A DNA stretch of 64,000 nucleotides from Kordiimonas pumila (GCF_015240255.1 NZ_CP061205.1:3024501-3088500), one strand, 5' to 3'; counted from the stretch's first letter, positions 28,274 to 37,839 are shown. Notes: a model not told the origin generated them from the sequence alone. Made by a program: numbers and translations.

Positions 28274-28561
28274 TTACTCGATAATACCCATAATGTCAGA
28301 TTCTTTCATGATCAGCAGATCAACGCCGTCAACTTTAACTTCTGTGCCAGACCATTTGCCGAACAGAACTTTGTCACCCGCTTTAACGTCAAGAGGTGTA
28401 ACAGTGCCGTCTTCAGCTTTGTTGCCAGTGCCAACAGCAATTACATTACCTTCTGATGGTTTTTCTTGTGCATTATCTGGCAGAATGATGCCGCCAGCAG
28501 TTTTTGCTTCACTTTCAATGCGCTTGACCAATACACGGTCATGGAGCGGACGAAGAGCCAT
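28274..28561 (-). CDS. groS: Co-chaperonin GroES
   Basis: A 95-residue protein with the usual GroES features: [12 protein letters not shown] at the N-terminus, the mobile-loop region [19 protein letters not shown] (residues about 17-35), and [27 protein letters not shown]. It caps the GroEL cage as a heptamer. TAGGAG precedes the ATG. First gene of the groESL operon. Confidence 0.99.
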   Translation of the reverse strand: MALRPLHDRVLVKRIESEAKTAGGIILPDNAQEKPSEGNVIAVGTGNKAEDGTVTPLDVKAGDKVLFGKWSGTEVKVDGVDLLIMKESDIMGIIE

Positions 28562-28599
28562 GGTTTGTCTCCTAATTGATAAACCTAATCATATGATTA

Positions 28600-28626
28600 T
28601 TAGCACTCACCATGCATGAGTGCTAA
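28600..28626. promoter_or_regulatory. CIRCE element (HrcA operator)
   Basis: TTAGCACTC (28600-28608), a 9-bp spacer and GAGTGCTAA (28618-28626) match the CIRCE consensus TTAGCACTC-N9-GAGTGCTAA exactly. It lies just downstream of the groESL promoter, about 40 bp ahead of groS, where HrcA binding would block transcription or be part of the 5' leader. No hrcA gene is in this window. Confidence 0.96.
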
Positions 28627-28636
28627 TGCATGGCCT

Positions 28637-28665
28637 ATGTAATCTCTATACGGAGGGGGTTCAAG
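28637..28665 (-). promoter_or_regulatory. groESL promoter
   Basis: On the minus strand CTTGAA (28660-28665) and TTACAT (28637-28642) are 17 bp apart; the CIRCE begins 10 bp downstream of the -10. The -35 fits both sigma70 and the CTTGAA-type -35 of RpoH (sigma32) promoters, so dual HrcA/RpoH control is plausible. Confidence 0.55.
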
Positions 28666-28773
28666 GGGTAAAAAAGATTCTTTTTTATAGATTTTTAGGA
28701 AGCTACTTCGAAGCCGCGTTTAAGCCACCTAGAATAGGCGGCTTAAACTGCTCATGAGTTTAGAAGAATTCGC

Positions 28774-30552
28774 TTACAGTTTCATCATCGGCAGTGGCGC
28801 TTTTTGTACGCTGGCTTTATCAAGAAGCAGCTTGGTTTGTGCAGCAGCTTCAGTGTTACCAAGTTTTGTCTGTGTTCTCATCAACCCGTAAAGTGACCAT
28901 GCGCTATTGGGGTGGCGAATAAGGCTTGCTTCAAAAGCACGCTCTGCTTCCACGAACCTACCCGCTTTAAAGAGCGCAGCCCCAAGGCTTTGCTCAACAG
29001 CATAATACCAGAAAGGTGGTTCCATATAGGGCATACTGTCTTGCAGAACAATTGCATCCTGCCACAAAGAAATAGCCTTGTCGTTTTCACCCTTGGCCAT
29101 ATGGTATTTCGCCCATATGGTTTTCCCCGCAAGCTCAAGAATAGTGGCAGCCGGAATACCAGACGTTTTCACCTTCTCGGCCCCCATAAGGATTTTGATC
29201 TGCTCTGCCTCTTCAAGAGCGCGGTCATCGCCTGCTTCAGCCAGCACGGCACCACGCGCATAATGCCACATGGCCTTTAAGTAAGGCTGGCTAAGCGGGG
29301 GCTGCTCTAACCCCATAACCGTATCCAGTGATGCAAACTGCGAATATGCAAAATAGGAAGCAGCCTTAATGGGGGCAATCCATTCCGCCTCTTTCAAAAT
29401 GGCCAAAGGAATAAGCTTGTCAATTTTACCAGCATACTCCAGTGATGTTTTTGCATCTCCCGCCATCTGCGCCGACACCAGTACAAAATGCACATTGTGT
29501 GGGTAATACCCATAGCGGTAGATGGCAGAACCTGTTGTTTGATTTAGGTAATTCTCATCAACCGCCACAGCCTTCACGTTAAGGTTTAAGCTATCCACAT
29601 ACCGGCCAACACGAAAATATATATGCCCTGGCATATGCACAAGGTGCCCGGAACCGGGCGCAAGGCCCGCGAGTTTGTCTGCGTATGGCTCAGCCTGCTT
29701 CACCTTTGTACTTGCTTCATATAAATGGATCAGCAGATGAATAGCCCCGTAGTGATCAGGGTTACTTGCCAAGGTTTTTTCTATTTGGGTTATGGCGCGT
29801 TTTATAGCCGGCTTGGGTGTTGTGAAATCACGTTCCCAGTAATCCCACGGCGTTGTGTCCATGAGGGCTTCTGCGTACAGAACAGCAATGTCTTCATCTT
29901 CAGGAAAGGCTGCAGCAACCTCGGCCATCGCACCAGCGAAACGCTTATCCAGCTCGGCACGGGGCAAGGTTTCATCATCGCTGTACCGCATCACCAGCGC
30001 ATCAATCAGGGCAGCTTCCGTCAGCGAAGCATCGTCTTTATATGCGAGCGCTGTATCAAGGGCGGTAAGCGCTTGTTCAACAGCCTCAGGTCCCATCGCC
30101 GGATCATTGATATTGGGGCCAAGCGCCATCGCTTCACCCCAATAGCAAATTGCACATTCAGGGTCTAATTCCTGAGCCTTTTTAAAAGCACGGATCGCTT
30201 CCCAGTGATTGAACCCATACATAAGGGCAAAGCCCTGTGTGAAAAAAGCTTGTGCTTTAGGGTTAACACTGGAAATACTAAACTCCCGCCCATCAAGCCC
30301 TGGCATAAGTGAAACCGGATTATTTACTGGCGCGGCAGCATGCGCAGCACTAGATAGAAGGTGCATAAGCTCAGGTTTAAAAAAGGTACCACGTTCAGCC
30401 CCCGCCTTACCGCATATATTAAGGTTCGCGGCCTGCGGTTCAAAGATATAGTTTTCCGCAGGTAATTCTCTTGCACTGTCATTGTCGCTTATAAGCGTAG
30501 GAACTAGTAACAGGCTTCCAAACAGGGTAACAGGAAGAATGGCCGGTTTCAT
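28774..30552 (-). CDS. TPR-repeat protein with signal sequence
   Basis: A 592-residue exported protein. The start is the ATG at 30550-30552 behind GGGGA. A hydrophobic N-terminal signal (ILPVTLFGSLLLVPTLIS) is followed by a family pattern: AQAFFTQGFALMYGFNHWEAIRAFKKAQELDPECAICYWGEAMALGPNIN. TPR-like helix pairs occur here and again near the C-terminus (EAERAFEASLIRHPNSAWSLYGLMRT). A CxxC (CAIC) and histidine-rich stretches (HLVHMPGHIYFRVGRY) recur in this family, so metal or heme binding is possible but no CxxCH is present. Function unknown; probably periplasmic. Confidence 0.75.
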   Translation of the reverse strand: MKPAILPVTLFGSLLLVPTLISDNDSARELPAENYIFEPQAANLNICGKAGAERGTFFKPELMHLLSSAAHAAAPVNNPVSLMPGLDGREFSISSVNPKAQAFFTQGFALMYGFNHWEAIRAFKKAQELDPECAICYWGEAMALGPNINDPAMGPEAVEQALTALDTALAYKDDASLTEAALIDALVMRYSDDETLPRAELDKRFAGAMAEVAAAFPEDEDIAVLYAEALMDTTPWDYWERDFTTPKPAIKRAITQIEKTLASNPDHYGAIHLLIHLYEASTKVKQAEPYADKLAGLAPGSGHLVHMPGHIYFRVGRYVDSLNLNVKAVAVDENYLNQTTGSAIYRYGYYPHNVHFVLVSAQMAGDAKTSLEYAGKIDKLIPLAILKEAEWIAPIKAASYFAYSQFASLDTVMGLEQPPLSQPYLKAMWHYARGAVLAEAGDDRALEEAEQIKILMGAEKVKTSGIPAATILELAGKTIWAKYHMAKGENDKAISLWQDAIVLQDSMPYMEPPFWYYAVEQSLGAALFKAGRFVEAERAFEASLIRHPNSAWSLYGLMRTQTKLGNTEAAAQTKLLLDKASVQKAPLPMMKL

Positions 30553-30749
30553 TTTAATTTCCCCAAAAATCAATGATCCTGAAAGTGAAAATACTCATAT
30601 TTCATCTGTGCCGCAGCATTAGGGCTTAGTCTATCTAAAAAAATGCATATCTCCAACCCCGCATTGCAGTATTGGCAAGCATTTCATGCACAGGTGTATC
30701 TTAGCTAAAGCATAAAAATTAGAGAACATCAAAAAAGGCAAAGCATTTG

Positions 30750-31172
30750 CTAGGCTTTAATGCGTTTTAAAATACCACTGAAAGTCATAATAATACGATC
30801 CCCGGTAAACACTTCCCCTCGCACAAACAGTAACGAACGTGTTGCGCGCACAATATCGCCCTTTGCCTCAATCAGGTCCCCTTCCATGCCGGCAGACACA
30901 AATTCCGAGTTAAACCCAACCGTTACACAGCGCCCTTCAAGCTGATCGCGGGCAATAGCAAACAGGGCATAATCAGCAAAGCTCATGAGCAAGCCGCCGT
31001 GTAAGGGACCAGAACCATTACAGTGGCGTTTTTCAGCCCAAAATGCCGCCTTGCATGTGCCGTCACCATTTTCCTTCAAATAAAAAGGCCCAATCATATC
31101 CTCGAAGGGGTCACTATCACCCCAAACCCTATAGCCATGTTTGGTTAGGTCTTTTCCAATCTCAGTTGTCAT
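30750..31172 (-). CDS. Hotdog-fold PaaI-type thioesterase family protein
   Basis: A 140-residue protein read from ATG at 31170-31172 (AAGGA six bases upstream). It has GPFYLKENGDGTCKAAFWAEKRHCNGSGPLHGGLLMSFADYALFAIA, in which HGGLLMSFAD is the hotdog-fold thioesterase signature around the central helix. The end (KGDIVRATRSLLFVRGEVFTGDRIIMTFSGILKRI) forms the beta-strands. It probably hydrolyses an acyl-CoA thioester. It starts 10 bp after the stop of the sialidase-like gene and may be co-transcribed. Confidence 0.84.
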   Translation of the reverse strand: MTTEIGKDLTKHGYRVWGDSDPFEDMIGPFYLKENGDGTCKAAFWAEKRHCNGSGPLHGGLLMSFADYALFAIARDQLEGRCVTVGFNSEFVSAGMEGDLIEAKGDIVRATRSLLFVRGEVFTGDRIIMTFSGILKRIKA

Positions 31173-31182
31173 TCGTAATCCT

Positions 31183-32313
31183 TTAGCACAATTCCAGAAC
31201 GGAGGCTTCAATGCCGCGAATACCTTTATCATCCGCAATATAGTATGCAATCAAAACACGCCCATCTTTCAGGAGGGTTGCAGACGGATAGCCCGTATCG
31301 CGGCTCGGGCTATCATCCCTAATAATAATTTCCGGTGCGCTCGCGATATCCTGCCCCTGCTCCACAATCCGCGCACGCACCCCCATTGGGTTGTGCCTGT
31401 ATCCATACACCAGCAATAAACGCCCATCTTGTAACACAAGCCCATCATACGGATGCCCTATAATGTCAACAGTCTCTGGTGTACCGAAGCTATAACCTCC
31501 ATCATCAGATTGGGAAATTATCAATTTGTCGTCGTTATTTTTTGTACGGTGAAAAGCCGTAATTTTACCCTCAGGCCAGCGTGCCAGTGTTGGTTCTTGC
31601 AACCCCACATTCCCTGCTGAAACATAGCCTTCCTGATAGTGCCAGCTTTCGCCTTGATCACATGAACGGAAAAAACGCGTAACAGCTTCCTTTTCACCTT
31701 CGATGGACCAGAAATATCCAGCCAGCAACAAATCGCCATTATCACATTCAATCATGCGCCCTTTAAAAGCGCCAGTACCGGTAATTTCTGGCCACTCAAA
31801 AGATTTCACCTTTGGATCAGCAGGTACCTCAAAGGGGGCAGACCATGTGCACCCCTCATCATCACTATAGCGAATATAACTACTGTGGAAAATATAGCCC
31901 GCGCCCATATGCTCTGAGCTGGTTACCGAAACACCACGTTCTTCAAGCTTGTCACGTACCTCAATGGTTATAGGATACCAGCGAAAACTATATTGAAAAA
32001 GTCGCCCAGCCCGTGTTCGAAACAGGTTACCATCCTGGTCGCCGGCTTCAGCATGCACCGGCAATATTTGAGGCTGCAGCAAAACGTTTATGTCTGGGTC
32101 AAAGCGCATGAAAGCGATATGCGACCGAAAATGCACATGATCAACACTGTTGAAATCTTCAGGCGCTATATCACCAAGCAGCCACCGGTGGTCTGGTGCC
32201 CGCCGAAAAGCCAGCAATATATTCCCCGAAGCAGTGGTTACAACTGACGGAAAGGCTGAAAAAAAGCGCTTAGAGCGATATAGCACCAGCGGAGAGTCAA
32301 CTTTCACCACCAT
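31183..32313 (-). CDS. BNR/Asp-box sialidase-like beta-propeller protein
   Basis: A 376-residue protein without an obvious signal peptide. Three Asp-box (BNR) motifs are visible: YSDDEGCTWSAP near residue 155, SCDQGESW near 215 and SQSDDGGYSF near 265, spaced as in a six-bladed propeller. An early Arg in the FRRAPDHRW region could be one of the sialidase arginine triad, but I cannot confirm the full triad, Glu or Tyr. It could be a sialidase or a lyase-like relative (glycosyl hydrolase clan E). No signal peptide argues for a cytoplasmic role on small sugar conjugates. Confidence 0.7.
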   Translation of the reverse strand: MVVKVDSPLVLYRSKRFFSAFPSVVTTASGNILLAFRRAPDHRWLLGDIAPEDFNSVDHVHFRSHIAFMRFDPDINVLLQPQILPVHAEAGDQDGNLFRTRAGRLFQYSFRWYPITIEVRDKLEERGVSVTSSEHMGAGYIFHSSYIRYSDDEGCTWSAPFEVPADPKVKSFEWPEITGTGAFKGRMIECDNGDLLLAGYFWSIEGEKEAVTRFFRSCDQGESWHYQEGYVSAGNVGLQEPTLARWPEGKITAFHRTKNNDDKLIISQSDDGGYSFGTPETVDIIGHPYDGLVLQDGRLLLVYGYRHNPMGVRARIVEQGQDIASAPEIIIRDDSPSRDTGYPSATLLKDGRVLIAYYIADDKGIRGIEASVLELC

Positions 32314-32450
32314 ACTGCCTGCACCTTTCCGTTAATCACCGCTTGGGCGGAACCATATGAGTTACATCAGTAAATGACTATACTTTAGAAATATCTTTGC
32401 ATTTATCGCGAATGTTCAGCAACATTTTGTAAAGGATATTTTGCAACTTA

Positions 32451-32468
32451 GGCATAGCTTCCTATATA
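32451..32468 (+). promoter_or_regulatory. Weak promoter candidate upstream of sppA
   Basis: TTGCAA starts at 32451, and TATATA lies at 32463-32468; the two overlap into one AT-rich -35/-10 region with a short spacer of 6 bp, so a single consensus promoter cannot be claimed. The TATATA lies 43 bp before the sppA ATG and is a plausible -10. Confidence 0.25.
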
Positions 32469-32510
32469 GAGGTTTAATAAAGTTACCATACAGCCAAGGA
32501 GTAGAAGCTG

Positions 32511-34355
32511 ATGAAGGGTATTTGGGCACTTATCAAGTTTGTTGGAAAATTCGTCCAAGGCCTTGGCAGTTTTACGATTGGCGTTATCGTACTACTGGGA
32601 CTTTTTGGTATAATGGTCGCAACCAATAGTAAGCAATCCAACATTCCCGCAATTGAAGACGGCTCCGTTCTTATCCTTTGGCCACAAGGTAATATTGTTG
32701 AGCTAACACAGTTGCAGGACCCTCTCGCAACCCTGTTTCCGCAGTATAGCAACCAGATTGTGGAAACCAGTATACACGATATTACAACTGCCTTGAAACG
32801 GGCAAAAGCAGACAAACGCATTGCAGCAATGGCGCTTATTACAGATTCGCTTGCAGGTGCTGCACCCAGCCACTTGCATACGATAGCCGCCGCAATTCGC
32901 GACTTTAAATCAAGCGGTAAAAAAGTATATGCACTGTCCTCTTCCTACACACAGGCAGACTATATGTTAGCTGCAGAAGCTGATAAAATTTACATGAACC
33001 CTTACGGCAGCATTATGATGACAGGCTATGGTTCATACCCGACCTATTTTAAAGGGTTGCTGGAAAAAATTGGCGCAACAGTGAATGTCTTCAGAGTTGG
33101 CACCTATAAAGCAGCGGTGGAGCCTTTTATTCGCGATGATATGTCTGATGCTGCAAAAGAAGCAAACCTCGCATATCTCAGCAGCTTGTGGGATCAATAT
33201 ACAGGATCAATTGAAACTGCGCGTGGGTTAAACACCGGCAGCCTGAATACCAGCATTAATTCTATGGCTGAAAATCTCCGCGCTGCGGAAGGTGACTTTG
33301 GCACCCTTGCTTTAAACACAGGCCTTGTTGACGAGCTTTCACCACGCCAAACATGGCGTAAAGCGCTTATTGATGAATACGGCCTTGATGCAACCGGTGT
33401 TTCATTCAAACAGGTTCATTTCCAGAATTATCTGGCCGCGACCAACCGCTACACTGCAAAACCCAATAAAATCGCGGTTATCACCGCACAAGGCAATATT
33501 GTTATGGGTGAAGGCCCTGTTAATGTTGCCGCAGCTGAAACCCTGATAGGTTATATCAGGGAAGCCCGCAACACCCCTGAAACAGCCGCTATTGTACTGC
33601 GTGTTGATAGCCCTGGCGGCTCTGCTTTTGCATCAGAATTGATACGTCAGGAACTGGTAGCTGCACAAGACCAAGGCATTAAGGTGATTGCTTCCATGGG
33701 GCCTGTTGCCGCCTCTGGTGGTTACTGGATATCAGCAACCTCTGACGAAATATGGGCAGACCCATCAACCATAACAGGCTCTATTGGCATATTTGGCCTT
33801 GTTCCAACTTTTGAAAACACGCTTGATAAACTAGGGGTTCATACCGACGGTGTGGGTACAACGGCACTGGCAGGTGCCTTTGATGTTACCCGCCCAATGA
33901 GTGATATGAGTAAAGATATCATCCAGCAAAATATTGAAGCCGGATATGCCCGGTTTATTAATCTTGTTTCCAAGGGTCGCGGCATGCCACCAGAAGCCGT
34001 TGACAGAATAGCCCAAGGCCGCGTTTGGTCAGGCGAAACCGCTTTACAGCTTGGCCTAGTTGACCAGCTAGGTGGCTTTGACGACGCTGTTGCTGCCGCC
34101 GCTAAAGCAGCAAATGTTGAAGACTATGAAGTTGTATTTTACCGCGACAGGCCTAATGAATTTGAACAAGCCATTGCTGATTTACTAAACTCGTCTATCG
34201 GTATGGATGCTGTTAAGCCCCTATTTTCAGGCAGCCAGAACCCTGTTATGCAAACCGCAATGGAAGTGAAAAAAGGCATAGATGTTTTAAACAACCTCAA
34301 TGATCCAGCCGGCAGCTATATTGTCTGCCTAGTGTGTGATGTGAGGGTAAAATGA
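32511..34355 (+). CDS. sppA: Signal peptide peptidase SppA (67K type)
   Basis: A 614-residue inner-membrane protease. One N-terminal membrane segment (residues 17-35) precedes two tandem S49 domains. The catalytic dyad is visible: Lys199 in [13 protein letters not shown] and Ser401 in [12 protein letters not shown], matching E. coli Lys209 and Ser409. It cleaves remnant signal peptides in the membrane. AAGGAG precedes the ATG. The gene overlaps msrB by 4 bp. Confidence 0.95.
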   Translation: MKGIWALIKFVGKFVQGLGSFTIGVIVLLGLFGIMVATNSKQSNIPAIEDGSVLILWPQGNIVELTQLQDPLATLFPQYSNQIVETSIHDITTALKRAKADKRIAAMALITDSLAGAAPSHLHTIAAAIRDFKSSGKKVYALSSSYTQADYMLAAEADKIYMNPYGSIMMTGYGSYPTYFKGLLEKIGATVNVFRVGTYKAAVEPFIRDDMSDAAKEANLAYLSSLWDQYTGSIETARGLNTGSLNTSINSMAENLRAAEGDFGTLALNTGLVDELSPRQTWRKALIDEYGLDATGVSFKQVHFQNYLAATNRYTAKPNKIAVITAQGNIVMGEGPVNVAAAETLIGYIREARNTPETAAIVLRVDSPGGSAFASELIRQELVAAQDQGIKVIASMGPVAASGGYWISATSDEIWADPSTITGSIGIFGLVPTFENTLDKLGVHTDGVGTTALAGAFDVTRPMSDMSKDIIQQNIEAGYARFINLVSKGRGMPPEAVDRIAQGRVWSGETALQLGLVDQLGGFDDAVAAAAKAANVEDYEVVFYRDRPNEFEQAIADLLNSSIGMDAVKPLFSGSQNPVMQTAMEVKKGIDVLNNLNDPAGSYIVCLVCDVRVK

Positions 34356-34750
34356 CAAAAAAAATTGAAAAATCAGATAGTGTCTGGCGTGCAGAGTTAA
34401 CGCCTGAGCAATATGCAGTATGCCGCTGCGGCGGCACAGAGGCGCCCTTCACAGGTAAATACTGTGATACAAAAACAGACGGCATATACCACTGTGCCGC
34501 CTGTAAGGCCCCTTTGTTTGATAGTATCACAAAATACGAATCTGGTAGTGGCTGGCCAAGCTTTTGGGCGGGCATATCCGACGACGCTATTACGGAAAAA
34601 ACAGATACCACACACGGCATGGTGCGCACGGAAATACTATGTGCACGATGTGACAGCCATTTGGGCCATGTCTTTCCAGATGGGCCACAACCAACGGGCC
34701 TGCGCTATTGCACAAATTCAGCTTCCCTTGACCTTAAAAAACGGGACTAA
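34352..34750 (+). CDS. msrB: Peptide methionine-R-sulfoxide reductase MsrB
   Basis: A 132-residue zinc enzyme. The zinc pairs are CAAC and CARC, and the catalytic Cys is in RYCTNSASL at about residue 123; GHVFPDGP and SGSGWPSFW are typical. An extra pair of cysteines near the N-terminus ([11 protein letters not shown]) replaces the usual REKGTERPF and is unusual. It reduces methionine-R-sulfoxide in proteins and is coupled to sppA by a 4-bp overlap. No signal peptide, so cytoplasmic. Its stop overlaps the convergent DUF3667 gene's stop. Confidence 0.94.
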   Translation: MTKKIEKSDSVWRAELTPEQYAVCRCGGTEAPFTGKYCDTKTDGIYHCAACKAPLFDSITKYESGSGWPSFWAGISDDAITEKTDTTHGMVRTEILCARCDSHLGHVFPDGPQPTGLRYCTNSASLDLKKRD

Positions 34751-35808
34751 AGCTCCCTTAGGCCGGTAAATATAACCTGCGCAAGCACAAGCATCATAAA
34801 AGTGAAATAGATAACCCAAATAAAGCCTGCTTTCAGGAAGGCTTTTATGATGCCTTGGTCTTCTGCCACCTTAAGCGCGATGATCAAATAAACACTGCTG
34901 CCCCACCAGAACAAGTCCATCCCTAGCGCCCCTCCCCACAAGGGGACAACGCCGATAAGGGCGATAAACAACAGGAACAGGAAAGAATGGAAATGAAGGG
35001 AAAACACAAGCTGGTGCATATAATAGCCTGTTTTACCCCAATGAAACACTCGTAGCAGAAGTGCAAAAAATGGCACCAGCACAAACATGGCGCGCGGTAG
35101 CCATTTATTAAAAAGCTGATTAAATTTCTCCGGGTCTTCAAGCGCCCGGGCAAACCCCGCTGCAGCTTCGCCCACTACCCCCGCTAAATCTGGCAACCCT
35201 TCAACCAACTCCTGATGTAACTGTGCCATATGCTCTGGTGAAATACCCGTGCGTTTCTCCTCTGATATGGGCACAAACATGCCTACGCTTATGGTGTACG
35301 GCACAGACAGGCTAATAGGGAAATCGCTATAGCCTTTTTCTTCATGTGCACTGCCTTCAGGCACGGTCGTGTCATTAGGTATAACCTTCACATCCAAAAT
35401 AGCTATATTTGCAGCAGAAATAATTAGGAAAAATATAACAGATACAATCACATAAAGCCTGAGCGGCGGCGAAAAACGCGCCCGCATACCCTTCATATAA
35501 GCATATGTTAAGCCACCCGGCGCCAAAACTAGCAAAACAATCGTTTTAAGCAAACGGCTGTCAGAAGAAAAAACACTATCAAGCATGTCGCGTATCAGGG
35601 TCCATATTGGGCGCCTCAGCTCTGAATCCTGCTGGCCACAGATATGGCAATAATGACCGGTCAATTTTGTATGGCAGTTTTTACAATAGGACACATCATC
35701 GGCAGCAATAATAGCCGCCTCTTCCCGCGCTTTTACCTGCTGCAACTCAGTGCGCTGCCTGACAACAGACAACGGCTTATCAAGCTTGCTTGCTAGCCAC
35801 TTTTGCAT
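34747..35808 (-). CDS. DUF3667 membrane protein with zinc ribbon
   Basis: A 353-residue protein. The N-terminal third has [18 protein letters not shown], a four-cysteine zinc-ribbon-like motif near residue 42, followed by [22 protein letters not shown] and [33 protein letters not shown], which are typical of DUF3667 proteins. About five membrane segments lie in the rest. The N-terminus has no signal, so the ribbon is probably cytoplasmic. Function unknown. Convergent with msrB; the stop codons overlap by 4 bp. Confidence 0.8.
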   Translation of the reverse strand: MQKWLASKLDKPLSVVRQRTELQQVKAREEAAIIAADDVSYCKNCHTKLTGHYCHICGQQDSELRRPIWTLIRDMLDSVFSSDSRLLKTIVLLVLAPGGLTYAYMKGMRARFSPPLRLYVIVSVIFFLIISAANIAILDVKVIPNDTTVPEGSAHEEKGYSDFPISLSVPYTISVGMFVPISEEKRTGISPEHMAQLHQELVEGLPDLAGVVGEAAAGFARALEDPEKFNQLFNKWLPRAMFVLVPFFALLLRVFHWGKTGYYMHQLVFSLHFHSFLFLLFIALIGVVPLWGGALGMDLFWWGSSVYLIIALKVAEDQGIIKAFLKAGFIWVIYFTFMMLVLAQVIFTGLREL

Positions 35809-35870
35809 ACCTGCCCTCCTACCCTACTGGCACGAGCATAAAAGAAAGCAGCATATCTATGCAACAAGGC

Positions 35871-36524
35871 TTATTGGCGGGCTAAAACCTTATCGGCAAC
35901 AAACTGGTTATTCTGGCGTTCGGCACCAAAGGTCGAAAGCGCCCCATGCCCCGGCACAAAGGTTACATCATTGCCAAGCGGCCAAAGCTTTTTGGTGATC
36001 GAGCTTATCAAGTCGTCAAAATTTCCTTTTGGGAAATCTGTCCGGCCAATACTGCCCTGAAACAGCACGTCACCAACAAAAGCAACCTTGTGTGCTTCAT
36101 TATAAAGCACAATGTGCCCGGGGGTGTGCCCGGGGGTGTGCAACACAGTCAACTTTTCACTCCCAACCATAATCTCGTCACCATCATTCAGCCATTCATC
36201 TGGCACACAGCACCTAAGGCCCGGCATACCATATTGGGCGGCGTGTTCTTCAATCCCGTCTAGCCAGAATTTATCGTCTTTGTGAGGGCCAATGATCGGA
36301 AGACCTAGCTGCTCTTTTAAGTCCTGCGAGCCGCCAGCATGGTCTAGGTGCCCGTGCGTGAGGATGATTTTGGTAATATTCACACCAAGTTTATCCACTA
36401 CTTCACGCAGCTTTTGTACATCTCCGCCCGGGTCCACAAATGCACCTTCCATGGTTTTATCATCCCATATGATACTGCAATTTTGGGAAAAAGCCGTTAC
36501 CGGAACAATTTGCGCTTTAAGCAT
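35871..36524 (-). CDS. MBL-fold metallohydrolase (glyoxalase-II-like, YcbL type)
   Basis: A 217-residue cytoplasmic hydrolase from the ATG at 36522-36524 (AGGAG five bases upstream). The dinuclear metal motif THGHLDHAGG (HxHxDH) is clear, with further ligands in HTPGHTPGH and FVGDVLFQGSIGRTDF and the final PGHG. The short length without the glyoxalase II C-terminal domain fits YcbL-type hydrolases. It probably cleaves thioesters of glutathione or similar; the exact substrate is not shown. Confidence 0.9.
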   Translation of the reverse strand: MLKAQIVPVTAFSQNCSIIWDDKTMEGAFVDPGGDVQKLREVVDKLGVNITKIILTHGHLDHAGGSQDLKEQLGLPIIGPHKDDKFWLDGIEEHAAQYGMPGLRCCVPDEWLNDGDEIMVGSEKLTVLHTPGHTPGHIVLYNEAHKVAFVGDVLFQGSIGRTDFPKGNFDDLISSITKKLWPLGNDVTFVPGHGALSTFGAERQNNQFVADKVLARQ

Positions 36525-36855
36525 GGAAACTCCTGACAAGGTGATAACATGTGATGTTACTTAAGGGTAACGAACAAGAAGGCAAGCTTCAAGTCATCAA
36601 CCGTGATAAATTTAGCCCCTATCACAGTTTAATTTCTCAAAAATCCTCAACACCGCCATACAGAATAGGACAGCGACCCAAAAGTGCCTCCACTAGTGCG
36701 TTCTTTATCGTTCTTTTATTTTTTTGCATTTCTCACACATCGATTCCTGATTTGAAGACAGCTAGCTTCTGTAACTGAGAGGTATTTCTGCGATGAACAC
36801 AGCGACACCTTTAGGGCCAACACAGATTAATACACTAGCAAAAGGAGCAAGTATT
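36525..36855. other. Intergenic stretch without a recognised gene
   Basis: About 330 bp between the MBL hydrolase gene and the divergent OB-like gene. It is AT-rich with short poly-T runs. I see no RNA gene, riboswitch or credible small gene; an in-frame ATG at 36793 could extend the next gene by 21 residues, but lacks the AAGGAG found before the start at 36856. It probably holds the two divergent promoters. Confidence 0.5.
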
Positions 36856-37515
36856 ATGTCTATCAAAAATACAACAGCTATCGTATCACTCAGTTTTTTA
36901 TTGGCATCAACAAGCGTGTTCGCTGACCAGACACCAACGAACATGACGATTGACCAGTTGCCTGAAAAAGGCGCTGTAACACTAACTGGCGTCGTGAAAG
37001 AAGTGAATGCTGAAGATAAAGAGTTTATTCTTCAGGACAGCAAAGGGGACACCATTGATGTTCAGTCAACAAAAATACTGAGCGTTAAAAAAGGCGACAC
37101 CGTTACCATTAAAGGTAATATGGATGATGACTTCATGGGTGTTGGTCAGGAGATTGACGCAACCGACATTAAGATTGTTGGCATGATGGATAGTTCTGCA
37201 CTTAAAGATAAAGCCAAAAAAACTGAAGACTATGCTTCAGCTAAGCTTGATGGCAGTGAATATACTGCGATTGATGCTCTACCCGATGAAGGATATGTGA
37301 CCATATCCGGTACGGTGGAAGCGGTTAACCGTGATGACCGCTCTTTCACACTGCGTGATAGCGCTGGCGATACAATTGACGTGCACACGCAATCAGCCAT
37401 AATGGTTGATAAAGGTCAGGTTGTAAAAGTGAATGGCCGGATGGACGATGAAGTAGCCGGCATGGGCGAACAGATCGTATCTGCCACAGTTAAAGTGGTT
37501 AAACAGCCTTCATAA
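36856..37515 (+). CDS. Exported protein with two tandem OB-fold-like repeats
   Basis: A 219-residue protein with a signal peptide (residues 1-23, ending SVFAD) and two similar repeats at about residues 30-109 and 137-216. Each carries a DQLPEKGAVTLTGVV / DALPDEGYVTISGTV opening, a DSKGDTIDV / DSAGDTIDV core, a KGxxVxxxGxMDD turn and an end with IKIV or VKVV. This resembles the bacterial OB-fold (BOF/YgiW-type) layout but I do not claim a named family. A 27-residue charged linker joins them. The start at 36856 has AAGGAG; terminator follows. Likely periplasmic stress or ligand-binding role, unknown. Confidence 0.75.
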   Translation: MSIKNTTAIVSLSFLLASTSVFADQTPTNMTIDQLPEKGAVTLTGVVKEVNAEDKEFILQDSKGDTIDVQSTKILSVKKGDTVTIKGNMDDDFMGVGQEIDATDIKIVGMMDSSALKDKAKKTEDYASAKLDGSEYTAIDALPDEGYVTISGTVEAVNRDDRSFTLRDSAGDTIDVHTQSAIMVDKGQVVKVNGRMDDEVAGMGEQIVSATVKVVKQPS

Positions 37516-37535
37516 CCCTAGCAAAAAAACACCTA

Positions 37536-37567
37536 AGGCGGCTCTAGGTTTCCTGAGCCGCCTTTTT
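37536..37567 (+). terminator. Rho-independent terminator of the OB-like gene
   Basis: AGGCGGCTC (37536-37544) and GAGCCGCCT (37555-37563) form a perfect 9-bp stem with a 10-nt loop, followed by TTTT. It lies 20 bp after the stop. Confidence 0.88.
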
Positions 37568-37674
37568 CTATGGCAACTAGTATTTTACTGTTTTGTGAGA
37601 ACGCATAATCTACTTGCCTTTTACAACATGACAACCGACAAACAACTCGTTTATTTTATGAAAATGAGGGTTTG

Positions 37675-37839
37675 GTGGCTGCCATTATCATACTCATAAT
37701 ATCTCTGTGTCTTGCGGGCTGTGCTATTGTTACAGTGCCGGTAAAAGTTGCAACCAAAACCGCAGGAACTGCCATTGACATAACCACTACAGCAGTTGAT
37801 ATGGCAATACCTGACGGTGAAGTGACAAACACAAAATAA
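37675..37839 (+). CDS. Tiny lipoprotein
   Basis: A 54-residue frame from GTG (37675-37677), with GAGG five bases upstream, to TAA at 37837-37839. The hydrophobic N-terminus ends in a lipobox LAGC (Cys16), then comes a VPVKVATKTAGTAIDITTTAVD segment, a Val/Thr/Ala pattern common in small proteobacterial lipoproteins. No ATG is in frame, and the n-region lacks a positive charge, so the start is not certain; TTG at 37672 is an alternative. It lies between a terminator and the Fur box of the next gene, so it is probably transcribed from its own promoter. Confidence 0.62.
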   Translation: MAAIIILIISLCLAGCAIVTVPVKVATKTAGTAIDITTTAVDMAIPDGEVTNTK

